Assembly (NCBI GenBank): GCA_964628235.1
Contig: CAZVLU010000022.1
Coordinates: 1-51,010 of the forward strand
Source: CAMAVH01 sp964628235
Lineage (GTDB): Bacteria > Pseudomonadota > Alphaproteobacteria > SMXQ01
DNA: 51,010 bases
Direction of reading: 5' to 3'
Made by a program: the position numbers and the translations under genes. Within the stretch, counting starts at the first letter, position 1; every line of letters begins with the position of its first letter. Shown one piece after another: positions 1-9,677 of the stretch. Under the pieces are notes generated by a model. It ran no database searches. It was given only the letters and a program-made list of their open reading frames with translations, and had not been told where the DNA came from.

Positions 1-769
1 TATCGGCCGCTTCGAGCAAGCCGACGGCGGCACGCTGGTCCTCGACGAGATCGGCGACATGCCGCTCGAAGCGCAAACGCGCCTGCTGCGCGTGCTGCAA
101 GAAGGCGAATACACCACGGTGGGCGGTCGCACGCCGATCCGCACCAATGTCCGCATCGTCGCCGCGACCCACCGCGATCTGCGCCAGCTTATCCGCCAGG
201 GGCTGTTCCGCGAGGACTTGTTCTATCGCTTGAATGTCGTGCCGATCCGCTTGCCGCCCTTGCGCGAGCGCACGGAAGACACGCCGGCCCTGGTGCGGCA
301 TTTCTTCGCCCAGGCTGCCTCCGAAGGGCTGCCGATCAAGCGCCTCGACGATGCCGCGATGGACCGCCTGAAAAGCTACCGCTGGCCGGGCAATGTCCGC
401 GAGTTGGAGAATTTGGTGCGCCGCCTGGCCGCGCTCTATTCTCAAGAAACCATCGGGATCGACGTGATCGAGGCCGAATTGGCCGAAACCAGCGCCGTGC
501 CGGTGATGGAGCAGGAAAAGGCCGAAAGCCTGACCGGCTCGGTGGAACGCCATTTGCGCGAGTATTTTGCCGCCCATCGCGACGGATTGCCGCCGCCAGG
601 CCTCTACGACCGTATCTTGCGCGAAGTCGAGCGACCCTTGCTCAACCTCAGTCTGGCCGCGACGCGGGGGAATCAGATCAAGGCGGCGAGCTTGTTGGGC
701 CTGAATCGCAATACGCTCCGCAAGAAACTCCGCGAGTTGGACATCCAGGTCATCCGCGGCATAAAATGA
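1..769 (+). CDS. ntrC: Nitrogen regulation protein NR(I), NtrC (3' part)
   Basis: This is the C-terminal part of a sigma-54-dependent activator; the frame is open from base 2 and the receiver domain lies outside the window. Visible parts are the Walker B segment (GGTLVLDEIGDMP), the sensor and arginine-finger region (REDLFYRLNVVPIRLPPLRER), the WPGNVREL segment typical of the AAA+ domain, and a Fis-type helix-turn-helix at the end (KAASLLGLNRNTLRKKLREL). In this family NtrB-phosphorylated NtrC switches on glnA, amtB and nif-type promoters under nitrogen limitation. The neighbouring ntrY-ntrX pair fits the standard alphaproteobacterial ntrBC-ntrYX order. NtrC rather than another enhancer-binding protein is chosen mainly from that context. 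Confidence 0.93.
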   Translation, partial: IGRFEQADGGTLVLDEIGDMPLEAQTRLLRVLQEGEYTTVGGRTPIRTNVRIVAATHRDLRQLIRQGLFREDLFYRLNVVPIRLPPLRERTEDTPALVRHFFAQAASEGLPIKRLDDAAMDRLKSYRWPGNVRELENLVRRLAALYSQETIGIDVIEAELAETSAVPVMEQEKAESLTGSVERHLREYFAAHRDGLPPPGLYDRILREVERPLLNLSLAATRGNQIKAASLLGLNRNTLRKKLRELDIQVIRGIK

Positions 770-895
770 GCGGCACCAAGGGGCTGGCCGCGTTTCATCG
801 TTGCCGGCGCCCTGGCCCTGACCCTGTAGAGGACGGTCGGGCCGTCGTCGTCTTGTTTAGGGCGGCTTCGGCCGGTCGAGGCGAGCCACCCCCGC

Positions 896-3286
896 ATGAC
901 CATTCCTGTCTCGTCTGAGACGGCTGTACCTCAGGCCATCTCCCCGTCTGCTGCCGGCGAGCGCGCCATGTCCGGACGCCGCGAGCGTCTTGCCGCCTGG
1001 GCGACCCGCGTCGGCCTTGAGCGCAAGCTCGCGATCGCGCTGGCGATCCTCGCCGTCATCGCGGGCACCGCGACATATCTCACGCTGACCGGCTCGTCGC
1101 CGCTCACCGCGTCGACCAATAGCCTGCTGCTTCTGCTCAACATCGATTTGGTGTTGCTGCTGGCGCTCGGTGGCATCGTCGCGCGGCGTATCGTCCAAAT
1201 TTGGGCCGAGCGCCGCCGCGGCTCCGCAGGCTCGCGTCTGCATGTCCGCCTTGTCGTGCTGTTTAGCGCCCTGGCGGCGACGCCGGCCATCATCGTCGCC
1301 GTGTTCTCGGCGCTGTTCTTTAATATCGGCGTCGAATCCTGGTTCGATGATCGCGTGCGCACAGCGGTGCGAGAATCTTTGGCCGTGGCGGAAGCCTACG
1401 TGCAGGAGCATCAGAACGTCATCCGCGGCGAAATTCTCGCCATGGCGAACGACATCAACCGTGTCGGCCCGAGCCTCTATGACAATCCGCAGCGCCTCAG
1501 CTCCCTGGTCGAAACCCAGGCGCTGCTCCGCTCCTTGACCGAGGCGGTGATCTTCGACGAGACGGGCCGCGTCATCGCCCGCTCTCGCTTGAGCTTTGTT
1601 TTGGAGTTCGAGCCGATCTCGCCCGACGCGCTGGAGCGCGCGCGCGGCGGCGAGACGGTGATCTTCGTCAGCGATACCGATGACCGCGTGCGCGCCTTGA
1701 CCAAGCTCGAAGGGCTTTACGACGCCTATCTCTATGTCGGCAGGTTCGTCGATCCCAAGGTCGTCAACCATATGGAGCAGACGCAGGACGCCGTGCGCGC
1801 CTATGAAACGCTCGACGCGCGGCGCTCGGGCCTGCAGATCACTTTCGCCATGATTTTCCTCATGGTCGCCATGTTGCTGCTATTTGCCGCAGTCTGGGTC
1901 GGTTTGGCGCTCGCCAACCAGCTCGCCCGGCCGATCAGCGCGCTCATCAACGCGGCCGAGCGTGTGCGCGCCGGTGATCTCACCGCCCATGTCGAGGAGG
2001 GGGCGCCGAGCGACGAACTCGGCTCCCTGTCGCGCGCCTTCAACCGCATGACAGACCAGCTATCGGCCCAGCGTTCGGAACTGATCGAGGCCAATCGCCA
2101 AGTCGATACCCGCCGCCGCTTCATCGAAGCGGTGCTGTCCGGCGTCTCGGCAGGCGTTGTCGGCCTCGACGCCCAGGCGCGCATCAATTTCCCCAACCGT
2201 TCGGCCGTGCGCTTGCTCGGCAGCGATCTTTATTCGATGATCGGTCGTCCGCTCTCCGACGCCTTGCCGGAAGTCGAGCCCTTGCTGGACGCTGCGCGCC
2301 GCCGACCCAACCGGCTGCACGAAGAACAGATCGACCTGGTGCGCGAAGGGCGCCCCCGCACCTTGATGGTGCGCATCGCCGCCGAAGCTGGCGAGGGGCG
2401 CTTGACCCAGGTCAGCGGCTATGTCGTGACCTTCGACGACATTACCGAAATGCTGGCGGCGCAGCGCAAGGCGACGTGGTCTGACGTCGCTCGCCGCTTG
2501 GCGCATGAGATCAAAAATCCGCTGACGCCGATCCAGCTTTCAGCCGAGCGGCTGCGCCGCAAATATCTCGCGGAGATCAAGAACGATCCCGAGACCTTCA
2601 GCATCTGCATCGACACGATAATCCGCCAAGTCGACGATATCGGCGGCATGATCGACGAATTCTCTTCGTTCGCCCGCATGCCGGCGCCTGAACTGAAGGA
2701 ATGCGATTTGATGGAGATTCTGCGCCGCGCCTTGGTTCTGCAGCAAGGCGCCAATCCGTCGATCCGCTATCACAACGATCTGCCGGATACGGCTTTGCCG
2801 GTCATGTGCGACGCGCGCCAGATCGGCCAAGCGCTGACCAATCTGCTGCTCAACGCCGCCGATTCGGTTTGCGAGCGCCAGGCGGGCGGCGCCGCGGCGA
2901 ATCTTGCCAGCAATCCGGGCCAGGGCGACGGCGAAATCGGCCTGTCGCTGATCCAGGAGGAGGGGCGTTTTGCCGTTGTGGTGTCGGACAACGGTCTCGG
3001 CCTGCCACCCGACAAACGCCACCGCCTGACCGATCCCTACGTCACCACCAAATCGACCGGGACCGGGCTAGGGCTGGCTATCGTGAGGAAAATCATGGAA
3101 GATCACGGCGGCGAACTGCTGCTCGAGGACCGCCCGGAGGGCGGCGCGCGCGTCAGCTTGATTTTCAAATCCGCCGACATACATTCGGGCGCCGAAACGG
3201 TTGCCACCGATCCTAAGATTGCCGATCCCAAGGCAGCCGATCCCGCTATCACCCGCCAGCTTGCGCGCAAGACCGTCACCCCATGA
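896..3286 (+). CDS. ntrY: Sensor histidine kinase NtrY
   Basis: Membrane-bound histidine kinase of 796 residues, the usual NtrY size. Transmembrane segments are seen near residues 45-64, 76-96, 119-146 and 315-341, with a periplasmic sensor loop between the third and fourth. A HAMP linker (about 340-395), a PAS-like domain (about 405-515), the phosphoacceptor motif RRLAHEIKNPLTP with His537, and a HATPase domain with DNGLGLP and TGTGLGLAIV boxes follow. The family phosphorylates NtrX and takes part in nitrogen and redox control. The stop overlaps the ntrX start by 4 bp, so the two are translationally coupled. The last 40 residues hold an Asp/Pro/Ala-rich low-complexity run of repeated ADPK-like units. 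Confidence 0.95.
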   Translation: MTIPVSSETAVPQAISPSAAGERAMSGRRERLAAWATRVGLERKLAIALAILAVIAGTATYLTLTGSSPLTASTNSLLLLLNIDLVLLLALGGIVARRIVQIWAERRRGSAGSRLHVRLVVLFSALAATPAIIVAVFSALFFNIGVESWFDDRVRTAVRESLAVAEAYVQEHQNVIRGEILAMANDINRVGPSLYDNPQRLSSLVETQALLRSLTEAVIFDETGRVIARSRLSFVLEFEPISPDALERARGGETVIFVSDTDDRVRALTKLEGLYDAYLYVGRFVDPKVVNHMEQTQDAVRAYETLDARRSGLQITFAMIFLMVAMLLLFAAVWVGLALANQLARPISALINAAERVRAGDLTAHVEEGAPSDELGSLSRAFNRMTDQLSAQRSELIEANRQVDTRRRFIEAVLSGVSAGVVGLDAQARINFPNRSAVRLLGSDLYSMIGRPLSDALPEVEPLLDAARRRPNRLHEEQIDLVREGRPRTLMVRIAAEAGEGRLTQVSGYVVTFDDITEMLAAQRKATWSDVARRLAHEIKNPLTPIQLSAERLRRKYLAEIKNDPETFSICIDTIIRQVDDIGGMIDEFSSFARMPAPELKECDLMEILRRALVLQQGANPSIRYHNDLPDTALPVMCDARQIGQALTNLLLNAADSVCERQAGGAAANLASNPGQGDGEIGLSLIQEEGRFAVVVSDNGLGLPPDKRHRLTDPYVTTKSTGTGLGLAIVRKIMEDHGGELLLEDRPEGGARVSLIFKSADIHSGAETVATDPKIADPKAADPAITRQLARKTVTP

Positions 3287-4680
3287 GTCATGACATCCTG
3301 ATCGTTGACGACGAAGCCGACATCCGCATGTTGATGTCGGGGGTTCTGCGCGACGAGGGCTACCAGACGCGCGACGCGGCTGATAGCGACTCTGCCCTGG
3401 CGGCGATTCAGGCGCGCCGGCCGAGCCTCGTCATCCTCGATATCTGGCTGCACAATTCGCGCCTCGACGGGCTGGAAATTCTCGACCAGATCCGCAAGGA
3501 CCATGCCGACCTGCCGGTCGTGATGATCAGCGGCCACGGCAATATCGAGACCGCCGTGACCGCGATCAAAAAGGGCGCCTACGAATATATCGAAAAGCCG
3601 TTCAAGGCCGACCGACTGCTGCTGGTCGTCGAACGCGCCATCGAAGCCTCGCGCTTGCGCCGCGAAAACGCCGAACTGCGCATGCGCGCTGGCGGCGAGC
3701 TGGCTTTGGTCGGCGACTCGCAGCTCGCCAATCAGCTCCGTCTGATGATCGACAAGGTGGCGCCGACCAACAGCCGCGTGCTGATCGGCGGTCCGCCCGG
3801 CGTCGGCAAGGAAGTCGTCGCCCGCCTGATCCACAACCGGTCGGGCCGCAGCGCCGGGCCGTTCGTGCCGGTCAATTGCGCGGCGATGACGCCGGAGCAT
3901 ATCGAGATGGCGCTGTTCGGCGTCGAAGCCGGTGTCGAAGCCCCGGGCAGCCCGCGTAAAACCGGCACCTTTGAGAATGCCCATGGCGGTACGCTTTTCC
4001 TCGACGAGGTGGCCGACATGCCCCTGGTGACCCAGGGCAAGATCGTTCGCGTGTTGCAGGAGCAGACCTTCGAGCGCGTCGGCGGCCACACCAAGGTGGC
4101 GGTCGATGTCCGCGTCATCGCCTCGACCAACCGCGAGTTGCAAGAGCAGATCGTCGCCGGTCGTTTCCGCGAGGACCTCTATTATCGCCTGAACGTGGTG
4201 CCGATCCGCGTGCCGCCGCTGAAAGAGCGCCGCGAGGACATCCCCTTGCTGGTGCGCCATTTCATGCAGATGGCGGCCCGCTCGTCCGGCTTGCCCGAGC
4301 GCGAGATCGGCGACGACGCGATGACTGCGCTCCAAGCCCATAGCTGGCCCGGCAATGTGCGCCAACTGCGCAACGCCATCGAATGGATGCTCATCATGGC
4401 GCCGGGCGACGCCAGCGCGAAAATCCGCGCCGACATGCTACCGCCCGAAATTCTCGATATCAGCCCGGCTGTGCTGCGCTGGGACCGCTCCGGCGAGATG
4501 ATGGCCTTGCCGTTGCGCGATGCGCGCGAAGTGTTCGAACGCGAATATCTCGCCGCGCAAATCTTGCGTTTCGGCGGCAATATCACCCGCACCGCCACGT
4601 TCGTCGGCATGGAGCGCTCGGCGCTCCACCGCAAGCTGAAGTCACTCGGCTTGACGAACGGCGACGCGCCGACAACTTAG
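3283..4680 (+). CDS. ntrX: Response regulator NtrX
   Basis: Response regulator of 465 residues: receiver domain with the phosphoacceptor Asp53 (LVILDIW), a central AAA+ domain (Walker A GGPPGVGKE, Walker B GGTLFLDEVADMP) and a C-terminal Fis-type HTH (GNITRTATFVGMERSALHRKLKSL). The loop that carries GAFTGA in sigma-54 activators is replaced here by a segment reading FGVEAGVEAPGSPRKTG. That is the pattern known for NtrX, so it may work without contacting sigma-54. It is coupled to ntrY by an ATGA overlap and trkA follows 7 bp after its stop, giving one ntrY-ntrX-trkA transcript. Confidence 0.95.
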   Translation: MSHDILIVDDEADIRMLMSGVLRDEGYQTRDAADSDSALAAIQARRPSLVILDIWLHNSRLDGLEILDQIRKDHADLPVVMISGHGNIETAVTAIKKGAYEYIEKPFKADRLLLVVERAIEASRLRRENAELRMRAGGELALVGDSQLANQLRLMIDKVAPTNSRVLIGGPPGVGKEVVARLIHNRSGRSAGPFVPVNCAAMTPEHIEMALFGVEAGVEAPGSPRKTGTFENAHGGTLFLDEVADMPLVTQGKIVRVLQEQTFERVGGHTKVAVDVRVIASTNRELQEQIVAGRFREDLYYRLNVVPIRVPPLKERREDIPLLVRHFMQMAARSSGLPEREIGDDAMTALQAHSWPGNVRQLRNAIEWMLIMAPGDASAKIRADMLPPEILDISPAVLRWDRSGEMMALPLRDAREVFEREYLAAQILRFGGNITRTATFVGMERSALHRKLKSLGLTNGDAPTT

Positions 4681-4687
4681 GAATCAG

Positions 4688-6061
4688 ATGAAAGTCATTG
4701 TTTGCGGCGCGGGACAGGTCGGCACCAGCATCGTCCGCCATCTCGCCGGCGAGAATGCCGACGTCACCGTGATCGACCAGTCGCCTGAACTGGTGCGCAA
4801 GATCGCCGATTCGCTCGACGTGCAGGCCATGGAAGGCTTTGCCTCGCATCCCGACGTGCTCGTCGCCGCGGGCATTCGCGATGCCGACATGATCATCGCC
4901 GTGACCTATTCCGACGAAGTGAACATGATCGCCTGCCAAGTGGCCCATTCGCTGTTCGATGTGCCGACCAAGATTGCGCGTGTCCGCCACCAAAGCTATT
5001 TGCAGCCGATCTGGTCGGACCTGTTCAATCGCGAGAACATGCCGATCGACTCGATCATTTCGCCGGAATTGGAAGTCGGTCGCGCGGTGACGCGCCGCCT
5101 TTGGGTGCCGGGCGCTTTCGACATGATCCCGCTTGCGGACGGCAAAGTGCGCGTGATCGGCGTGCGGTGCACGGCGGACACGCCGATCGTCAACACGCCG
5201 CTTCGCCAACTCACGGGTCTCTTTCCCGACCTTAACATCACCATCGTCGGCATCATGCGCGACGGCAAAGGCTTCGTGCCGGATGCCGACGCCGAGATGT
5301 TGATCGGCGACGAGGTCTATTTCGTCGCCGACGCGCGTCACGTCGATCGCGCCATGATGGCCTTCGGCCATGAAGAGGCGACGGCGCGCCGCGTCGTCAT
5401 CCTCGGCGGCGGCAATATCGGCCGCTACATCGCTCGCGAGCTGGAAGACCATCCTGGCGTATCGGCGAAGATCATCGAACATGGCAAGGCGAGGGCCGAA
5501 GAGATCGCCCTCGAATTGCGCCGCACCGTGGTGCTCAATGGCGACGCGCTGGATCCGGAAATCCTCGACGAGGCCAATGTCGGCTCGGCCGAAGCTGTGA
5601 TCGCCGTCACCAACGAAGACGAGGTCAACATCCTCGCCTCGTTGCTCGCCAAGCGCGCCGGCTGCAAGCGCGCCATCACGCTGATCAACGCTTCGAACTT
5701 CACGCCGCTGGTCTCTTCGCTGGGCATCGACGTGATCGTCAGCCCGCGCGCCATCACCGTGTCGACGATCCTGCAGCATATCCGTCGCGGCCGTATCCGC
5801 GCCGTCCATTCGCTCGGCGACGGTTTCGGCGAGGCGATCGAGGTCGAAGCGTTGGAAACCTCCAGCGTCGTCGGCAAGGCGCTGAAGGATGTCGGATTTC
5901 CTGATGGCGTCATCATCGGCGCGCTGGTGCGCGGCGAAGAGGTCATCATTCCCGACCCCGACACCGTCATCAAACCGAAAGACCGCGTCGTGCTGTTCGC
6001 CACGACGGGCGATGTCCGCAAGGTCGAGAAGATGTTCTCGGTCGGTCTTGAGTTTTTCTAA
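4688..6061 (+). CDS. trkA: Trk system potassium uptake protein TrkA
   Basis: Cytoplasmic NAD(H)-binding regulatory subunit of the Trk/Ktr potassium transporter, 457 residues, which is the usual two-lobed TrkA length. Two Rossmann RCK_N domains are visible, one starting VIVCGAGQVGTSIVRHLA and the other near residue 235 with VVILGGGNIGRYIAREL, each followed by an RCK_C domain. It follows ntrX closely, which is the normal place for trkA in alphaproteobacteria and suggests cotranscription. No membrane subunit (TrkH) is present in the window. Confidence 0.96.
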   Translation: MKVIVCGAGQVGTSIVRHLAGENADVTVIDQSPELVRKIADSLDVQAMEGFASHPDVLVAAGIRDADMIIAVTYSDEVNMIACQVAHSLFDVPTKIARVRHQSYLQPIWSDLFNRENMPIDSIISPELEVGRAVTRRLWVPGAFDMIPLADGKVRVIGVRCTADTPIVNTPLRQLTGLFPDLNITIVGIMRDGKGFVPDADAEMLIGDEVYFVADARHVDRAMMAFGHEEATARRVVILGGGNIGRYIARELEDHPGVSAKIIEHGKARAEEIALELRRTVVLNGDALDPEILDEANVGSAEAVIAVTNEDEVNILASLLAKRAGCKRAITLINASNFTPLVSSLGIDVIVSPRAITVSTILQHIRRGRIRAVHSLGDGFGEAIEVEALETSSVVGKALKDVGFPDGVIIGALVRGEEVIIPDPDTVIKPKDRVVLFATTGDVRKVEKMFSVGLEFF

Positions 6062-6084
6062 TCTGCAGTCAGGTTTTCGTTCCT

Positions 6085-6936
6085 ATGTCCCGCATCGCTT
6101 ACGTCAACGGCCAATATGTCGAACATCGCCGCGCCGGCGTCCATATCGACGACCGCGGCTACCAGTTCGCCGACGGCATCTATGAAGTCGTCGCCATCGC
6201 CGGCGGCCGGTTGATCGACGCGGATTTGCATTGGCAGCGTCTGGAACGCTCGTTGCGCGAAATGCGCATCACCCCGCCGATGTCGCGCGCGGCGCTCGGC
6301 CATGTCATCGCGGAGGTGATTCGCCGCAATGCGGTCGCCGATGGCATCGTCTATCTGCAGATCACGCGCGGCGTCGCGCCGCGCGACCATGTCTTTCCGA
6401 AGAAGGCGCGGCCTGCCGTCGTCGTCACCGTCAAGCGCACGAAGCCAGCCGATCCGAAGTTGGTGGCGCGTGGCGTCGACGTGATCTCGCTGCCCGACAT
6501 CCGTTGGGGCCGCTGCGACATCAAATCCTTATCGTTGCTGCCGAACGTCATGGCCAAACAGGCGGCGAAAGAGCAGGGGGCCTACGAAGCCTGGCTGGTG
6601 GACGCGGCGGGCGACGTGACGGAAGGCTCTTCGACCAACGCCTGGATCGTCAGCGCCAAGGGGGCGTTGGTCACGCGCAAGGCCGGCCCGGAAATTCTCA
6701 ACGGCGTCACGCGCCTTGCCGTGTTGGCATTGGCGCGCGCCGAAAAAATGCCGATCGAGGAGCGCAGCTTCAGCCTGAAGGAAGCCCGCAAGGCCAAAGA
6801 AGCCTTCATCACCAGCACGACCAATTTCGTCATGCCCGTGGTCCGTATCGACGGCAAGGCGATCGGCAGCGGCACGCCCGGCGCCTTCGCTCGCAAGCTG
6901 CGCGCGCATTACATCGCCCATATGGCCAAGGCGTAA
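6085..6936 (+). CDS. D-amino-acid aminotransferase (class IV PLP enzyme)
   Basis: Fold-type IV PLP aminotransferase of 283 residues, the usual length. Diagnostic pieces are the N-terminal YVNGQYV...DDRGYQFADGIYEV block, the PLP-binding lysine Lys147 in WGRCDIKSLSLLPNV, the EGSSTNAWIV segment and GPEILNGVTR. D-alanine aminotransferases make D-Glu and D-Ala for peptidoglycan; 4-amino-4-deoxychorismate lyase and branched-chain aminotransferases share the fold but lack this DDRGYQFADGIYE pattern. It starts 23 bp after trkA and is followed closely by a HAD phosphatase, so an operon is likely. The substrate is inferred from the family. Confidence 0.9.
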   Translation: MSRIAYVNGQYVEHRRAGVHIDDRGYQFADGIYEVVAIAGGRLIDADLHWQRLERSLREMRITPPMSRAALGHVIAEVIRRNAVADGIVYLQITRGVAPRDHVFPKKARPAVVVTVKRTKPADPKLVARGVDVISLPDIRWGRCDIKSLSLLPNVMAKQAAKEQGAYEAWLVDAAGDVTEGSSTNAWIVSAKGALVTRKAGPEILNGVTRLAVLALARAEKMPIEERSFSLKEARKAKEAFITSTTNFVMPVVRIDGKAIGSGTPGAFARKLRAHYIAHMAKA

Positions 6937-6946
6937 GCGGGCGCGC

Positions 6947-7636
6947 ATGCTCCCGATTCCGCCGCTCCTCCAACCACCCCGGCCGAGCGCCATCATCTTC
7001 GACTGGGACAATACGCTGGTCGATAGTTGGCCGGCCATTCATGCCGCCGTGAATCGCACGCTCGTCGCCATGGGCCATGAGCCATGGTCGCTGCCTGAGG
7101 CCAAGCGGCGCATCGCGCGTTCCTTGCGCGACAGTTTTCCGCAACTGTTCGGCGAACGGTGGGACGAGGCGCGCGAGATTTACTACAACAGCTTCGCCGA
7201 ACTGCATCTCGATACGCTGCGCCCGATGGCAGGGGCGGCGGAACTGCTCGAGGAACTCCGCCAGCGCGGGTTGTATCTCGCCGTCGTAAGCAACAAGACG
7301 GGAAAATTTCTGCGCTTGGAGGCGGAACGTCTTGGCTGGCAGGGTTATTTCCGCGCCCTCGTCGGCGCAACCGACGCAGCGCGCGATAAACCGGCGGTAG
7401 AGCCGGTCGATATGGCGCTGGCGGGCAGCGCTATCGAACGGACAAGCGCCGTGTGGTTCGTCGGCGACGGCGCGGTCGATCTCGAATGCGCGCGCAACGC
7501 CGGCCTCACGGGCTTTCTCGTCGGCGAGCCGACGGGCGAGCCGATCCCGCAAGAAATGCTGATTCCTCAAGCCTCTGGAGGGGCTTGGAGATTGCCGGAC
7601 TGTGACGCCCTCGCAGCCCTTGTGCGGAGCCTATAA
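6947..7636 (+). CDS. HAD-superfamily phosphatase, phosphoglycolate phosphatase-like
   Basis: HAD-like hydrolase of 229 residues. Motif I is IIFDWDNTLVDSW with the nucleophile Asp of the DxD pair, motif II is the VVSNKTGKFL region, and motif IV is WFVGDGAVDLECARNAG. A cap domain lies between residues about 35 and 110. Family members hydrolyse small phosphate esters such as phosphoglycolate; the true substrate cannot be read from sequence. The start follows the aminotransferase stop by 10 bp. The C-terminal region ends in a short Pro/Gly-rich tail. Confidence 0.85.
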   Translation: MLPIPPLLQPPRPSAIIFDWDNTLVDSWPAIHAAVNRTLVAMGHEPWSLPEAKRRIARSLRDSFPQLFGERWDEAREIYYNSFAELHLDTLRPMAGAAELLEELRQRGLYLAVVSNKTGKFLRLEAERLGWQGYFRALVGATDAARDKPAVEPVDMALAGSAIERTSAVWFVGDGAVDLECARNAGLTGFLVGEPTGEPIPQEMLIPQASGGAWRLPDCDALAALVRSL

Positions 7637-7759
7637 GCTCCTATATGACACACGAGGTTTCAGAACTTCGTGAGTTCGAGACCCTTTCGCGGCATGTGCG
7701 TGGCGGCCGCGGCCATCATTTGCAATAATGCAAAAAGTCTAAGAAAAACGAGGTCAATA

Positions 7760-7999
7760 ATGTCTTCAGAAAAATCCCAGAACCTCCAGGACGTGTTCCT
7801 GAACAATATCCGCAAGAACAAAACCTCCGTGACCGTGTTTCTTGTCAACGGCGTCAAACTGCAGGGCATCGTGACCTGGTTTGATAATTTCTCCGTGCTG
7901 CTGCGTCGGGACAGCCATTCGCAGCTCGTCTACAAGCACGCCATTTCGACCGTGATGCCGACGACCCCGATCCAGCTCTTCGAGCCGGAACAGGACTAA
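7760..7999 (+). CDS. hfq: RNA-binding protein Hfq
   Basis: Hexameric Sm-like RNA chaperone of 79 residues. It holds the proximal-face QNLQDVFLNNIRK helix, the Sm1 strand region TSVTVFLVNGVKLQGIVTWFDNFSVLL, and the Sm2 signature YKHAISTVMP. It pairs small RNAs with mRNA targets. The ATG at 7760 is chosen over an earlier in-frame start at 7670 because it opens directly into the conserved domain and has a GAGG ribosome site just upstream. hflX follows 18 bp downstream, the classic hfq-hflX pair. Confidence 0.98.
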   Translation: MSSEKSQNLQDVFLNNIRKNKTSVTVFLVNGVKLQGIVTWFDNFSVLLRRDSHSQLVYKHAISTVMPTTPIQLFEPEQD

Positions 8000-8017
8000 C
8001 GGTCTTTAGGATATCCA

Positions 8018-9472
8018 TTGCCGCGCGACGACGATCGTCCAGATCACAACACGATGAGCGACGACGACAGCCCCCGGACCGGCAAGGTTCGGGGCGCGTC
8101 GAAAAGCCGTAAGGCGTTGCGCGCCGAACATCGCAACGCGCCAGAGCAGAACGTCAATCTGACCGGCAAGGTCGATACGCGCGTGACGTCCGGTCGCACG
8201 GCCGTCGTGCATCCTGATTTTCGCAGCGGCGCCAAAGCCGAGGCGCAAGCGGGGCGCGATCCGCAGTCGCGCCTGGAAGAGGCCATCGGTTTGGCATTGG
8301 CCATCTCGCTCGAGGTGGTCCATGCGGAAGTCGTTCCGCTGCGCCAACCGCGGCCGAACACGCTGCTCGGCAGCGGCGCCGTCGACCGCATCAAAGAGAT
8401 CGTCGAAGCGGAAGAGGTGCAGGTCGTCGTCGTCGATGCCTCCCTCACGCCGGTGCAGCAGCGCAACCTGGAACTCGCCTGGTCGTGCAAGGTCATCGAC
8501 CGCACCGGGCTGATCCTCGAAATTTTCGGCGCGCGCGCCCGCACGCGCGAAGGCCGGTTGCAGGTCGAATTGGCCGCGCTCAACTATCAGCGCAGCCGGC
8601 TGGTGCGGTCTTGGACCCACCTTGAGCGCCAGCGCGGCGGCTTCGGCTTCCTCGGCGGCCCCGGCGAAACCCAGATCGAGGCGGATCGCCGCTTGATCGA
8701 CGAGCGCATCGGCAAGCTCAAGCGCGAGCTGGAAGACGTGCGCCGCACACGCTCGCTCCATCGCAAGGCGCGCGAGCGCGTGCCCTATCCGGTCATCGCG
8801 CTGGTCGGCTACACCAACGCCGGCAAGTCGACGCTGTTCAACCGCCTGACCCATTCCGACGTGCTGGCCAAAGATTTGCTGTTCGCCACGCTCGATCCCA
8901 CCATGCGGGCGATCAAGCTCCCTTCAGGCCGTCGCGTCATCATGTCAGACACCGTGGGATTCATTTCAGATTTGCCCACGGATCTCGTCGCCGCCTTCCG
9001 CGCCACGCTGGAAGAAGTGCTGGCGGCGGATGTCATCTTGCATGTCCGCGACGTCGCCCATGAGAATAGCGAGGCCCAGCGCCTCGACGTGTTGAGCGTG
9101 CTGTCGCAGCTCGGCGTCGAAGCCGACAGCGAAAGCCGCGTCGTCGAAGTGCTCAACAAGCTCGACCGGTTGGACGAGGGGGCGCATCACCGCTTGCTCT
9201 CGGTCACCGCACGCGATCCCGACGTGGTGGCGCTGTCGGCGCTCACCGGCGAAGGCTGCGACGCCTTGCTCGCCCTGCTCGACGAGCGGGCCGCCGTCGG
9301 CCGCGAAGTGCGAGAGCTGGCCTTGCCGGCCGGCGACGGGGCGGCGATCGCCTGGCTCTACGACCATGCCGATGTGCTGGGCCGTGAAGACGGCGATGAC
9401 GGGGTGGTGCGTCTGACGGTAGGTATGGATGCCGACACGGCAGCGCGTTTTGATAGGCGAAAAGCCTCTTAG
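8018..9472 (+). CDS. hflX: GTPase HflX
   Basis: Ribosome-associated GTPase. The HflX N-terminal domain (LLGSGAVDRIKEIVEAEEVQVVVVDASLTPVQQRNLE) is followed by a GGxGE motif (GFLGGPGETQIE), a long helical linker and the G domain: G1 GYTNAGKST, G3 DTVGFISDLP, G4 NKLD. Family members bind the 50S subunit and rescue stalled or heat-damaged ribosomes. The first start is TTG at 8018, seven bases after an AGG; an alternative ATG lies at 8054. The N-terminal 50 residues are basic and variable. It is cotranscribed with hfq by spacing. Confidence 0.95.
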   Translation: MPRDDDRPDHNTMSDDDSPRTGKVRGASKSRKALRAEHRNAPEQNVNLTGKVDTRVTSGRTAVVHPDFRSGAKAEAQAGRDPQSRLEEAIGLALAISLEVVHAEVVPLRQPRPNTLLGSGAVDRIKEIVEAEEVQVVVVDASLTPVQQRNLELAWSCKVIDRTGLILEIFGARARTREGRLQVELAALNYQRSRLVRSWTHLERQRGGFGFLGGPGETQIEADRRLIDERIGKLKRELEDVRRTRSLHRKARERVPYPVIALVGYTNAGKSTLFNRLTHSDVLAKDLLFATLDPTMRAIKLPSGRRVIMSDTVGFISDLPTDLVAAFRATLEEVLAADVILHVRDVAHENSEAQRLDVLSVLSQLGVEADSESRVVEVLNKLDRLDEGAHHRLLSVTARDPDVVALSALTGEGCDALLALLDERAAVGREVRELALPAGDGAAIAWLYDHADVLGREDGDDGVVRLTVGMDADTAARFDRRKAS

Positions 9473-9543
9473 GCCAGATTGCGTCGAATCGCCCGCAAGA
9501 GCCTCATATTCCTGCAATAATGCGCTTTTATAACAGCCGCGTG

Positions 9544-9572
9544 TTGACTCTCCGAAGGGCAGCGGCTACATA
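9544..9572 (+). promoter_or_regulatory. Promoter of groESL
   Basis: A sigma-70-type promoter: TTGACT at 9544-9549, a 17-bp spacer, and TACATA at 9567-9572. The CIRCE operator begins two bases after the -10 box, so a bound HrcA would cover the transcription start. Confidence 0.8.
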
Positions 9573-9573
9573 G

Positions 9574-9600
9574 CTGGCACTCAATGAGCGGGAGTGCTAA
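9574..9600 (+). promoter_or_regulatory. CIRCE operator (HrcA binding site) of groESL
   Basis: Inverted repeat CTGGCACTC - 9 bases - GAGTGCTAA, differing from the consensus TTAGCACTC-N9-GAGTGCTAA at the first two positions of the left arm. It is the known operator for the heat-labile repressor HrcA, which predicts heat induction of groES-groEL. Confidence 0.95.
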
Positions 9601-9677
9601 CAGCCGCTTGGCCCCAAAAGCCAGCCTCGCTCGGCGATGAAACATTCTTTCCCCAATCTCTCATGGAGAGCCAGACA

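Noticed and set aside
3103..4365. 420-codon open frame on the - strand opposite ntrX
   Set aside because: Shadow of ntrX with no domain and no ribosome site.
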